The notes beneath the pieces are model-generated. The model was not told the origin of the DNA, did not search any database, and saw only the letters and a list, made by a program, of their open reading frames with translations. The translations under genes were made by a program, and so were the position numbers. 64,000 nucleotides of DNA, from positions 496,001-560,000 of the forward strand of contig NZ_JAEKIS010000001.1 in NCBI RefSeq assembly GCF_017311415.1, read 5' to 3'. Positions 24,437 through 32,819 of the stretch are shown here, one piece after another. Position 1 is the stretch's first letter. The number at the start of each line of letters is the position of its first letter. The stretch comes from Salipiger abyssi (GTDB taxonomy: Bacteria > Pseudomonadota > Alphaproteobacteria > Rhodobacterales > Rhodobacteraceae).

Positions 24437-27400
24437 TCAGAGCCCCGCCGTCGGTACGGTTTCCTGCGGCGCGGCGGTGAAACTCAGAGCCTCGATCGAC
24501 ACAAGCGTCACCGCGCCCTCCGGCCCGGTGGCGACCAGCCTGTCGCCCTCGCGCGCAAAGCGGTAGTCCTCGCGCGCACCGGGCAGAACCGCCCGGTCCT
24601 GCCCCGGTCCGCCATGCAGCCGGTCGCCGCCACCGCCGGTCAACACATCGTCGCCGGCGCCACCCAGCAGGATATCCTCCTCCGGCGTGCCTTCCAGCGT
24701 ATCGCCGCCGCTTCCGCCGCGCCGCAGCACGCCATTGGCAAAACCCGCCGCGTCGCGCGCCTCCCAACCCGAGGGCGCGGTGGCGTTGTAGGTCATCAGC
24801 ATGTCCCAGCGCGGGTTGGAATCGTCGAGATGCCGCAGCGCGCCCCAGCTGCCCCATTTGCTCGCCGGGGCGACATCGACAAAGGCGTTGAAGAGCGTGC
24901 CGCCGGCATCGACCCAGCCGGTCAGCAGCTCTTCGTAAAGCTTGGCCATCTCCGGCGTGTAGTTGAAATAACGGAAGAACCCGGTGAGCCGCTCGTCCTC
25001 GACCCGGGCGGCCTGCGCGGTGACATGGGTGCCGCCCTCATACATCACCAGCCGCAGCCCCGCCGCCTCCGCCGCCGCGGCGTGATAAGGCAGCACCTCG
25101 CCGATCAGCTCCTTGAGCGAGCCCTCCTGAAGCGCCATCGCGACCGGCGCCACCGCCGCCTCGTAGCGCCGTTCCCTGACGAATTCGCGCAGAGCCACCC
25201 GTTGCAGCCCCTGCGCCTCGCCCTCGGCGCGGGCCTGATCCTCGGCACGGGAGAGCCAGCCGTCGATCTGCGGCGCCATCTCTTCGCCGCCGAGCTCATA
25301 GCCGAAATAGCCGGCGACCGCGTAGGCATCGAAATCCTCCTGCGGGAAATGGCCGAGCCGGAGATAGGCCAGCGGCGCCATGAGGATGTTTTCCTCCAGC
25401 CCCGGCCAGCCGGTATGGGTGGCAACGACGCGGACCAGCCTGTCTTGCGTCTGATCACCGAACACGTCGGACCAGATCCGCATGGTCTGGGCGGCGCGCA
25501 GCCCGTAGAACTGCATCCAGCCGGCCTCCGACCGGCCCCAGAGCGCATCCGCCTGCGCCTCGGCCCAGCCCGCCTGCGGAAAGATGTGGTTCCAGACCTC
25601 GTTGGAATATTCCACATAGGCCCTGAGGCGCGGGTCGAGCCCGTCGCGCACGGCCTCGGCAAAGCGGCGGATATAGTCGTCATCGGCCATATGCGGCATG
25701 TTGAACCACGGATCGGCGCCGATCTCGTTGGCGAGCGCGATCATCACCTCCAGCGGCACGCCCCAGGCGGTCCAGGTGTAATCGCTCATCCGGGGCCGGT
25801 CGTCCCAGCTTTGCACCGGCGAGCCGTTTGTCAGCATCCAGTCCATGAAGCGCAGGCTGCGCAGATCCCGGATGCGCTCGATCCAGAGCGGATTGAAAAG
25901 CGCGCCCAGCTCGTAGAGATCGCGCTGATCCTCGCGGATCACCCGGATATTGCGGATCGGATCGTCCGGATCGGTGGCGGAGATCGAGATGCCCACGGCG
26001 CCCTCGCCGGGGCTGTAGGCAAATTCCGCCTCGCCCTCGCCATGGCGCACCCGCCGCGCGCGCCCGGTCAGATCGAGATCGCCCTTGCCGTCCCAGAGCA
26101 CCAGATAGGTGCCGCGCAGGTAATCGGCATCCTCGGGCTGGTCGGTGAGCAGCAGCGCCTCGAGCCGCTCGACCCGCTCGGGGATGCGCAGCGGCCAGCC
26201 GTTCTCGTCGAGCACACCCTCGGCGCGCAGTTCCTCGGCGCTGACGCCGCCCCATTGGCCGGGCAGGTGGCCCGTCCATTCGCGCGCGGTCTTCATCACG
26301 TCGATGAAGGGCTGTTGGGTCGACCAGTCGCTGATGCCGTTCAGTCCCATGCCGAGCGCCGGCAGCGCCTGAACCGGCGCCCCGGGCTCGGGCAGCGCCA
26401 CCTGCCCGCGCGGCGGCAGCGGTGTGTCTGGGGCCACTTCGGCGGTCTGCACCGGGGCGGGGGCGGCGGCCTCCTGAAAGATGTCCGACTTAGAGATTTC
26501 TTCCCAGATCAGGGAGGAGAGATTGGGATAGGCCGCCGCCACCTCCGGGTTCAGCGTGTCGGGCGGGTCGTAACTTTCGGGCGGCGGCGCCTCGTAGATC
26601 GCCGCATAGGTGATCATCGCGGCGAGGAAATAGAGCGTAGGCGTGCCATGCGGCGAGGAATCCACATAAAGCGCCTCGACCGGCAGCTCTGCCAGCGGCC
26701 CGCCCTCGCCAAGCATCTGCGACAGCAGCCGCGCCACCGGGATCAGCCGCAGATCGGCCCCGGGGCTGGCCTCGCGCAGATCGCCGAGCAGGGTCTCGTA
26801 CCAGTCGTGATACTCGCCGCGATTGAAATCGTGATAGCGCCGCAATGCGCGGTTCGACGGCGGAAAGCGGTTCGAGACCCCCGCCATGTCGGCCCAGCCC
26901 TCGTAGAGATAGACCGGCGTGCCCGGCGCGCGGCTCTGCACCCAGTCGACCAGTGTCCGGGTGGCGCCCAGAGGGCTCTCGCCGGTGGGGTTCTCTCCCT
27001 CATAGGGGGCTTCGGGCGGCTGGTACTGGATGAAATTCGCCGGCGTGATCAGAACCGCGTCGATCCCGGCATCGCCGAAGGCGCCGCGCCCGGGATCCCA
27101 GGCGCTCGTCACCCCGGGGAAGGACCAGTTGGGCCGGGGCGGCAGGCTTTCGGCGAATCCGCGCAGAAAGCCCCACTGCCCGTCGAGCGCAAGGCGCCGC
27201 CCATCGGCGCGCGCCATCTCGGCCATCCAGTGCGGCACATTGGAATGTGGCTCTTCGCCCAGATAATGCACCAGGCTGTTGCCGAAGACATAGAGGCTGG
27301 CCTCGTCCCGCCCCTGCGCCACCGCCATCAGCGGCACCACGATTGCCAGACACGCGGCGCGCAATACCCGTCCAAACAAACCCTGCTCTCCCCTTGTCAC
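24437..27400 (-). CDS. Large secreted SGNH-like / glycosidase-like protein with C-terminal RTX repeats
   Basis: 987 aa from a GTG at 27400, chosen because it yields a good Sec signal peptide (TRGEQGLFGRVLRAACLAIV, cleavage near AVA-Q); the frame extends to an ATG at 27511. The N-terminal part begins LYVFGNSLVHYLGEEPHSN, with a later DSSPHGTPTLYFLAA, resembling SGNH blocks I and V. After a Pro-rich linker comes a TIM-barrel-like region (FMDWMLTNGSP, DPWFNMPHMADDDYIRRFAE, VEYSNEVWN) seen in secreted carbohydrate-active proteins. Residues about 895-935 hold four RTX-type GGxGxD repeats. A Sec signal with RTX repeats is an unusual pair, since RTX proteins usually leave by type I secretion. Substrate unknown, probably a polysaccharide. 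Confidence 0.65.
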   Translation of the reverse strand: MTRGEQGLFGRVLRAACLAIVVPLMAVAQGRDEASLYVFGNSLVHYLGEEPHSNVPHWMAEMARADGRRLALDGQWGFLRGFAESLPPRPNWSFPGVTSAWDPGRGAFGDAGIDAVLITPANFIQYQPPEAPYEGENPTGESPLGATRTLVDWVQSRAPGTPVYLYEGWADMAGVSNRFPPSNRALRRYHDFNRGEYHDWYETLLGDLREASPGADLRLIPVARLLSQMLGEGGPLAELPVEALYVDSSPHGTPTLYFLAAMITYAAIYEAPPPESYDPPDTLNPEVAAAYPNLSSLIWEEISKSDIFQEAAAPAPVQTAEVAPDTPLPPRGQVALPEPGAPVQALPALGMGLNGISDWSTQQPFIDVMKTAREWTGHLPGQWGGVSAEELRAEGVLDENGWPLRIPERVERLEALLLTDQPEDADYLRGTYLVLWDGKGDLDLTGRARRVRHGEGEAEFAYSPGEGAVGISISATDPDDPIRNIRVIREDQRDLYELGALFNPLWIERIRDLRSLRFMDWMLTNGSPVQSWDDRPRMSDYTWTAWGVPLEVMIALANEIGADPWFNMPHMADDDYIRRFAEAVRDGLDPRLRAYVEYSNEVWNHIFPQAGWAEAQADALWGRSEAGWMQFYGLRAAQTMRIWSDVFGDQTQDRLVRVVATHTGWPGLEENILMAPLAYLRLGHFPQEDFDAYAVAGYFGYELGGEEMAPQIDGWLSRAEDQARAEGEAQGLQRVALREFVRERRYEAAVAPVAMALQEGSLKELIGEVLPYHAAAAEAAGLRLVMYEGGTHVTAQAARVEDERLTGFFRYFNYTPEMAKLYEELLTGWVDAGGTLFNAFVDVAPASKWGSWGALRHLDDSNPRWDMLMTYNATAPSGWEARDAAGFANGVLRRGGSGGDTLEGTPEEDILLGGAGDDVLTGGGGDRLHGGPGQDRAVLPGAREDYRFAREGDRLVATGPEGAVTLVSIEALSFTAAPQETVPTAGL

Positions 27401-27504
27401 ATGCCCCGCGTTCAATATGGACCAGCCGCCCCGGCGCTCAAGCCCCGTCTCGGGCGCGCTGCGCCGCAGCGTCACTTTCCGCGGGAATTCGCGCATTTTG
27501 CGGG

Positions 27505-27532
27505 TTTTCATTTACCTTTTTGCGCGTATAGT
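27505..27532 (+). promoter_or_regulatory. Promoter candidate for the leuA leader
   Basis: TTTTCA at 27505-27510 and TATAGT at 27527-27532, 16 bp apart, in a locally AT-rich stretch. A start 7-8 nt after the -10 box would fall at the ATG of the leader ORF (27540), so the leader transcript could be leaderless. Confidence 0.5.
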
Positions 27533-27539
27533 CCGCCGC

Positions 27540-27629
27540 ATGATGACCCGTGGCCATATCGCTTTTGCTGCCCGCGCCCTTGGCGCGCTGCTTGCGCTTG
27601 GCCTGTCTCTTCTCCTAACCCGCCTCTGA
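27540..27629 (+). CDS. Leucine-rich leader peptide upstream of leuA
   Basis: 29 codons beginning MMTRGHIAFAARA and ending ALGALLALGLSLLLTRL; nine of the last sixteen codons are leucine, including three in a row (CTT CTC CTA) with the rare CTA. The ORF starts directly at the predicted transcription start and ends 88 nt before leuA. Its 3' end takes part in one of two mutually exclusive stems (see 27623-27682). This is the organisation of an amino-acid biosynthetic leader peptide such as enterobacterial leuL. When charged tRNA-Leu is scarce, a ribosome would stall in the Leu run and alter downstream pairing. Confidence 0.75.
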   Translation: MMTRGHIAFAARALGALLALGLSLLLTRL

Positions 27630-27682
27630 GCGCGCACACCCGGCGCGACCGCTCAGAGGAGGACCGTTTCGCGCCGGCGAAA
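27623..27682 (+). promoter_or_regulatory. Attenuator-like alternative stems upstream of leuA
   Basis: Stem A: CCTCTGAGCG (27623-27632, overlapping the leader stop codon) pairs perfectly with CGCTCAGAGG (27650-27659). Stem B: CCGGCGCGA (27640-27648) pairs perfectly with TCGCGCCGG (27669-27677). The arms interleave, so A and B cannot coexist as simple hairpins. A third hairpin, TTTCGC-4 nt-GCGAAA (27667-27682), competes with B. No U run follows, so classical intrinsic termination is not evident; Rho-dependent or translational control remains possible. Confidence 0.65.
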
Positions 27683-27716
27683 CCTCAGGACGAAGACCTT
27701 ACAGAGATTCAGAGAC

Positions 27717-29285
27717 ATGACCGACCAAGCCCAAGACCGCGTGTATATTTTCGACACGACGCTTCGCGACGGCGAACAATCGCCCGGCGCCACCATGACC
27801 CATGACGAAAAGCTCGAGATCGCCGAGCTGCTCGAGGATATGGGCGTCGACATCATCGAGGCGGGCTTCCCCATCGCCTCCGAGGGTGACTTCAAGGCGG
27901 TGAAAGATATCGCCGAGCGCAGCAAGGAGACGGTGATCTGCGGCCTCGCCCGCGCCCAGATCCCCGATATCGACCGCTGCTGGGAGGCGGTGAAACACGC
28001 GCCGCGCCCGCGCATCCACACCTTTATCGGCACCTCGCCGCTTCACCGCGCTATTCCCAACCTCACCATGGACGAGATGGCCGACCGCATCCACGAGACG
28101 GTGACCCACGCCCGCAACCTCTGCGACAATGTGCAATGGTCGCCGATGGATGCGACGCGGACCGAGTGGGATTACCTCTGCCGCGTGGTCGAGATCGCCA
28201 TCAAGGCCGGCGCCACCACGATCAACATCCCCGACACGGTGGGCTATACCGCGCCGCGCGAAAGCGCCGACCTCATCAAGCGGCTGATCGAAGCGGTGCC
28301 CGGCGCCGACGAGATCATCTTTGCGACACACTGCCACAACGACCTCGGCATGGCGACGGCGAACGCGCTGGCCGCCGTCGAGGGCGGCGCGCGGCAGATC
28401 GAATGCACGATCAACGGGCTCGGCGAGCGGGCGGGCAACACCGCGCTCGAAGAGGTCGTCATGGCGCTCAAGACGCGCGGCGACATCATGCCGTTCTTTA
28501 CCGAGATCGACACGAAAAAGATCATGCATATCTCGCGCCGTGTCTCGACGGTGTCGGGCTTCCCGGTGCAGTTCAACAAGGCCATCGTCGGCAAGAACGC
28601 CTTTGCGCATGAGAGCGGCATCCACCAGGACGGCATGCTCAAGAACGCCGAAACCTTCGAGATCATGCGCCCCGAGGATGTCGGCCTCTCGGCCACCAAC
28701 CTCGTGATGGGCAAGCATTCGGGCCGCGCCGCGCTGCGCGCGAAGCTCAAGGATCTCGGCGTCGATGTGGGCGACAACCAGCTCAAGGACATCTTCGTGC
28801 GGTTCAAGGAGCTCGCCGACCGCAAGAAGGAGGTCTACGACGAGGACATCCTCGCGCTGGTCACCGCCACCATGGCGGGCGAGCAGGCAAACCATCTCGA
28901 AATCGTCTCGCTCAAGGTGATCTGCGGCACCGGCGGCCCCGCCGAGGCGGTCCTGGAGATGGAAGTTGGCGGCCAGGAGATGAGCGCCGACGAATTCGGC
29001 GACGGCCCGGTGGACGCGACCTTCAAGGCGGTGCGCAAGCTGTATCCCAACAAGGCGCGGCTCCAGCTTTATCAGGTGAACGCGGTGACCGAGGGCACCG
29101 ACGCGCAGGCCACGGTGTCGGTGCGTCTGGAAGAGGACGGCAAGATCGCCACCGGCCAGTCGGCGGATACCGACACGGTGGTCGCTTCGGCCCGCGCCTA
29201 TGTGAATGCGCTCAACCGCCTGCATGTGCGCCGCAGCAAGACCGGCGGCGACGTGAAGGAAATCAGCTACAAGGATGTCGGCTGA
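27717..29285 (+). CDS. leuA: LeuA, 2-isopropylmalate synthase
   Basis: 522 aa, normal length. The catalytic domain shows VYIFDTTLRDGEQSPGATMT, the metal-binding FATHCHNDLGMATANALAAV, and NGLGERAGNTALEEVVMALK; the link region is followed by the C-terminal LeuA allosteric domain (about 395-522), which binds leucine for feedback inhibition. It condenses acetyl-CoA with 2-oxoisovalerate, the first committed step to leucine. The ATG at 27717 has only a weak AGAGA ahead of it. The gene stands alone behind a leucine-rich leader, which suggests leucine-dependent control in addition to feedback. Confidence 0.97.
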   Translation: MTDQAQDRVYIFDTTLRDGEQSPGATMTHDEKLEIAELLEDMGVDIIEAGFPIASEGDFKAVKDIAERSKETVICGLARAQIPDIDRCWEAVKHAPRPRIHTFIGTSPLHRAIPNLTMDEMADRIHETVTHARNLCDNVQWSPMDATRTEWDYLCRVVEIAIKAGATTINIPDTVGYTAPRESADLIKRLIEAVPGADEIIFATHCHNDLGMATANALAAVEGGARQIECTINGLGERAGNTALEEVVMALKTRGDIMPFFTEIDTKKIMHISRRVSTVSGFPVQFNKAIVGKNAFAHESGIHQDGMLKNAETFEIMRPEDVGLSATNLVMGKHSGRAALRAKLKDLGVDVGDNQLKDIFVRFKELADRKKEVYDEDILALVTATMAGEQANHLEIVSLKVICGTGGPAEAVLEMEVGGQEMSADEFGDGPVDATFKAVRKLYPNKARLQLYQVNAVTEGTDAQATVSVRLEEDGKIATGQSADTDTVVASARAYVNALNRLHVRRSKTGGDVKEISYKDVG

Positions 29286-29295
29286 AACCGGACTG

Positions 29296-29327
29296 CCCGC
29301 GCGTGCCGTGATCTCGGCGCGCGCGGG
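29296..29327. terminator. Bidirectional hairpin after leuA
   Basis: CCCGCGCGTGCCG (29296-29308) and CGGCGCGCGCGGG (29315-29327) form a 13-bp stem with one G-T pair and a 6-nt loop, between the convergent leuA and the 29337-30419 gene. There is no T run, but the position fits a shared 3' end. Confidence 0.6.
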
Positions 29328-29336
29328 GAATTGCGC

Positions 29337-30419
29337 TCAGACCGGCAGATCGCCCGGATCCGGCGCTATGGCCTGATGGTCGAGGTCGAGCGACGCGGTT
29401 TCCAGGGCGGCTGCATCGTCGGCATGATATGGAGTATGTGCAAGAGCGTGACCGTCCAGCGGGTTGCCGGTCGTGACCGGTTCCGGCAGGTCAGCCGATG
29501 TCGGAATTCCCGCCATCGGCGCACGCTCTTCAACGGATCGGAACTGAAAGCTGTCCGAGGCCTCGTCTTCGAAAATACCCAGGGTCTGCATGGCCATATG
29601 CCCGGTATCCGGCTGGATTGCCTCGCTGTTCGCCGCCTGGGTATGCAGCGACGGTGCGCCACCATAGGCCATGTCCTGCGTATCGACGCCGGTGTCTATT
29701 CCGTGCAACAGCCGATCGGTCGCGCTAAGCGGATAGGGTGCACCGGAGGTCAGGGTGGCAAAGGCATTGCCCGCCATATCCCCGCCGACCACAAATGGCA
29801 CGCCCTTGACCACGGTCACCATCATCGGACCATCGAGATTCACTCCGAGTGCGGCGCTGTCCGTGTCGAAAAAGCTTGCCTCGGTCGGTAGTCGCCAGAC
29901 CGGCAGGTCGATGCCATTCTCACCGGCGTTTTCCAGGAAATCCTCCTCGAAATCCTCAGTAATCTCCAGCTCGACGAAATGACCGAGGCTGACCGCTGCA
30001 TTGCGCAGGTTGCGGACGCTGCCGTCGCCTTCAAATTTCATCGAGGACAGGCCCGCCATCCGGCGCCCGGTAAAGAGCAGGTCGCCGAAAGACGCCTCCG
30101 CGACCGCGTCGCGGAGATCGGCTCCATCCATCGTGGACCAGCCGGCGATACCCATGGGAGTCGCCGCGAAACCCGGATCCGGCGCGGCTATATCGCCATA
30201 TTGCCCGACCATCCACGCGGCCTGCGCTTGCATGTCGATAAGGGCGAGATGCTGTTCCTGCGTCATACTCCCGGTCAAAGCCGCTCCGACGGAAAGGCCA
30301 TAAGTCTGGATCGAACCGGTCTCTGAGACGGGAAACCCGTCATTCTCTGCCTCGGCGACACCGGATGCCGCCTGGTTCGCGTGCCGATCCGCACGCAGCT
30401 CATTATTATTGTCGCTCAC
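29337..30419 (-). CDS. Unrecognised acidic 360-aa protein
   Basis: Starts at GTG 30419 (VSDNNNELRADRHANQAASG) with only a weak GGGTG upstream. No signal peptide, membrane helix or known motif was recognised, and it has no cysteine. The sequence is acidic, with glycine-rich patches (VVGGDMAGNAFATLTSGAPY) and a possible beta-rich middle (DLPVWRLPTEASFF). Conserved position cannot be judged. It lies between leuA (convergent) and a glycosyltransferase (divergent), in a neighbourhood with a Hint protein and an RTX protein, so a secreted or surface role is conceivable but unproven. The frame is long and open and codon choice looks normal, which supports a real gene. Confidence 0.6.
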   Translation of the reverse strand: MSDNNNELRADRHANQAASGVAEAENDGFPVSETGSIQTYGLSVGAALTGSMTQEQHLALIDMQAQAAWMVGQYGDIAAPDPGFAATPMGIAGWSTMDGADLRDAVAEASFGDLLFTGRRMAGLSSMKFEGDGSVRNLRNAAVSLGHFVELEITEDFEEDFLENAGENGIDLPVWRLPTEASFFDTDSAALGVNLDGPMMVTVVKGVPFVVGGDMAGNAFATLTSGAPYPLSATDRLLHGIDTGVDTQDMAYGGAPSLHTQAANSEAIQPDTGHMAMQTLGIFEDEASDSFQFRSVEERAPMAGIPTSADLPEPVTTGNPLDGHALAHTPYHADDAAALETASLDLDHQAIAPDPGDLPV

Positions 30420-30802
30420 TGTGACACACCCACATTTTCAGCACAAAAGACAGTACGTTGCCGCAGGATGCGGCGGCGGGGTGTCGGGCTGCCGGATGAA
30501 AAAGCGGCTCTTCGGTGGCATCTACCGAGGCTTTTCGGAAAAACCATCCGGCTTGTCATGCAGGGGCCGGGCGCAAGAACGGGCTTGCCGAAACGGGGCA
30601 CCGGGAGGATGATGCGGTTTACGGAGCGTTGCGCGGCGTCCCCGGCGCTGAACAGGCACGTTTCCGCCACGGATTGAATGACGAACGGGCACGGCATGAT
30701 TTACGTCGCCGGCAAAGAGGTATTAACAGGGCCCTGCGCAAGCCCGTCCGGCTTCCGGGCGGCGCGGAGAAAGCAACACGCCAGTCTTTGGCCGGGGCAA
30801 TC
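30420..30802. other. 383-bp intergenic region, no gene recognised
   Basis: Separates divergent genes. The first 40 bp are relatively AT-rich and probably hold the promoter for the unrecognised protein. Short open frames (for example one beginning MKKRLFGG at 30496) lack a ribosome binding site and similarity. A GGTATTAACAGG stretch near 30720 may belong to the glycosyltransferase promoter. Nothing else can be supported. Confidence 0.4.
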
Positions 30803-31717
30803 ATGACGCAGATCACGATCTTGATGGGAACGCGCAATGGCGAGGCGCATCTGGGCGAGCAGCTTGCGTCAATTGCCCGGCAGAGCCACCGTGACTGGCA
30901 GCTCTGGGTCGGCGACGACGGTTCGACCGACGGAACGCGCGCGATGCTCGCCACCTTTTCCCGGTCGGTTCCGCAAACGGTGCGGGTGTTCGACGGGCCG
31001 CGCCGTGGGGTGGCGGGGAATTTCCTGTCGCTGCTCTGTCATCCCGAACTGCCCGAGGGACATGTCGCCTTCTGCGATCAGGACGATATCTGGTTTCCGC
31101 ACCGGCTGCGCCGCGCGCTCGACCATCTGGAAAGGGCCGGCCCGACTCCCGCGCTCTATTGCTCGCGCACCGAGGTCGGCGAGGTGCCGGAGAAACCGCT
31201 CGGCACCTCGCCGCTCTGGCCGCGCCCGCCCTCGTTTCGCAATGCGCTTATCCAGACGGTGGCGGGCGGCAACACGATGGTGATGTCGCCCTCTGCCGCT
31301 GCCTTGACCCGCGCCGCCGGTACCGAGCCGCTGCCCGCTTTCCATGACTGGTGGTTTTATCAGCTCATCGCGGGCGCGGGCGGTGCCATTCTTTATGACC
31401 GGCAGCCGACCCTGTTCTACCGGCAGCACCATCATCAGCAGCTCGGCCGGAACCGAGGGCTTGTCGCCCGCTATGCCAGGTTCGGCACGATCTGGGAGGG
31501 AAAATATCACCACTGGATCACCCGCAACCTCGTGGCGCTCCAGCGCAACCAGCACCTGCTGACCGAGGAAAACCGCGCCATTCTCAGGGATTTTGCGGCG
31601 CTGCGCCGGCGCAAGGGGGTTGGGGTGCTCGCGGGTTGGCAGAAGCTGGGGCTGCACCGGCAGGGGCGGCTGGAAACCGCGCTCATGGCCGGGGCCGCCG
31701 CGCTCGGGCGGATCTGA
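30803..31717 (+). CDS. Family 2 glycosyltransferase (rhamnosyltransferase-like)
   Basis: 304 aa from the ATG at 30803 (MTQITILMGTRNGEAHLGEQ). GT-A fold features: nucleotide-binding QITILMGTRNG, LWVGDDGSTDGT, and the metal-binding DQDDIW. The region after it (FRNALIQTVAGGNTMVMS, then PAFHDWWFYQLIAGAGGAIL YD) matches dTDP-rhamnose-type transferases. A cytoplasmic enzyme that adds a sugar to a surface glycan. It stands alone; the nearest polysaccharide genes are at 55 kb. The upstream in-frame extension to 30515 has no family similarity. Confidence 0.85.
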   Translation: MTQITILMGTRNGEAHLGEQLASIARQSHRDWQLWVGDDGSTDGTRAMLATFSRSVPQTVRVFDGPRRGVAGNFLSLLCHPELPEGHVAFCDQDDIWFPHRLRRALDHLERAGPTPALYCSRTEVGEVPEKPLGTSPLWPRPPSFRNALIQTVAGGNTMVMSPSAAALTRAAGTEPLPAFHDWWFYQLIAGAGGAILYDRQPTLFYRQHHHQQLGRNRGLVARYARFGTIWEGKYHHWITRNLVALQRNQHLLTEENRAILRDFAALRRRKGVGVLAGWQKLGLHRQGRLETALMAGAAALGRI

Positions 31718-31727
31718 CCGCCCGCGC

Positions 31728-32714
31728 TTACAGCATCGCCGGCAAGACCTGATCCGGCGGGCGGTGACCGTCGGCAAAGGTCTTGACGTTCAGCAGCACC
31801 TTTTCGCCCATCTCGATCCGGCCCTCGATCGTGGCAGACCCCATATGCGGCAGCATCACCACATTGGACATGTTCACCAGATCGGGATTGCCCTTGATAC
31901 CGTGCTGATAGACGTCGAGCCCGGCGCCCGCGATCTCGCCCGCCTTCAGCATCCGCGTCAGCGCGCTCTCGTCGATCACCTCGCCGCGCGACGTGTTGAC
32001 GATCACGGCGGAGGGCTTCAGCAACCGCAGCCGCCGCGCGTTGAGCAGATGGAATGTCGAGGGCGTGTGCGGGCAGTTCACCGAGATGACGTCCATCCGC
32101 GCGACCATCTGGTCGAGGCTTTCCCACCAGGTCGCCTCAAGCGCCTCTTCGGTCTCGGGGCGCAGACGGCGGCGGTTGTGGTAATGGATCTGCATGCCGA
32201 AGGACTGTGCGCGTTTCGCCACCGCCTGGCCGATGCGGCCCATGCCGAGAATGCCCAGCCGCTTGCCGCCCAGCCGGGTGCCGAGAAAAGCGGTGGGCGC
32301 CCAGCCCTGCCATTCGCCGGCCTGCATCACCAGCAGACCCTCCTGGATCCGCCGCGTCACGGCCAGCATCAGCGCCATCACCATATCGGCAGTGTCGTCT
32401 GTCATTACCCCGGGCGTGTTCGAGACGAGGATGCCACGCCGCCGGGCTGTTTCAACGTCGATATGGTCGATCCCGGCACCGTAATTCGCGATGAGCTTCA
32501 GCCGCTCGCCCGCCTGGCCGATCAGGCCCGCGTCGATCTGGTCGGTGATCGTGGGCACCAGCACGTCGGCATCCGCCATGGCCTCGGCCAGCTGGGCACG
32601 GGTCATCGGCGTGTCGTCCTCGCGCAGGGTCACGTCGAACAGCTCGCTGAGCCGGGTTTCGACCGCTTCCGGCAAGCGTCGCGTCACGACAACACTCAGG
32701 CGTTTCTGAGGCAT
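31728..32714 (-). CDS. D-2-hydroxyacid dehydrogenase (glyoxylate/hydroxypyruvate reductase type)
   Basis: 328 aa. NAD(P) motif LGILGMGRIGQAVAKRAQSF, with HYHNRRR after it (the basic residues hint at NADPH use), the catalytic Arg in VNTSRGEVIDESAL, a Glu in GAGLDVYQHG and the His of LPHMGSATIEGR. It fits the GyaR/GRHPR group that reduces glyoxylate or hydroxypyruvate, of use in the serine/glycolate routes. It is convergent with the glycosyltransferase gene (10 nt) and divergent from the SH3-like gene. Confidence 0.88.
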   Translation of the reverse strand: MPQKRLSVVVTRRLPEAVETRLSELFDVTLREDDTPMTRAQLAEAMADADVLVPTITDQIDAGLIGQAGERLKLIANYGAGIDHIDVETARRRGILVSNTPGVMTDDTADMVMALMLAVTRRIQEGLLVMQAGEWQGWAPTAFLGTRLGGKRLGILGMGRIGQAVAKRAQSFGMQIHYHNRRRLRPETEEALEATWWESLDQMVARMDVISVNCPHTPSTFHLLNARRLRLLKPSAVIVNTSRGEVIDESALTRMLKAGEIAGAGLDVYQHGIKGNPDLVNMSNVVMLPHMGSATIEGRIEMGEKVLLNVKTFADGHRPPDQVLPAML

Positions 32715-32819
32715 GGCGCGCCTTCCCTCCCTTTCCATCGCTCGTCCTGAATGGCACAGTGTCTTATGAGCGTGCGGGGCACAAGAACCCCGCGGAAAAA
32801 ACGCGGGCAGGACATCGAA

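Noticed and set aside
24332-27805. A 1157-codon plus-strand frame
   Set aside because: Antisense to the RTX protein gene, with shadow-type composition. It also runs through the leuA leader and into leuA in another frame.
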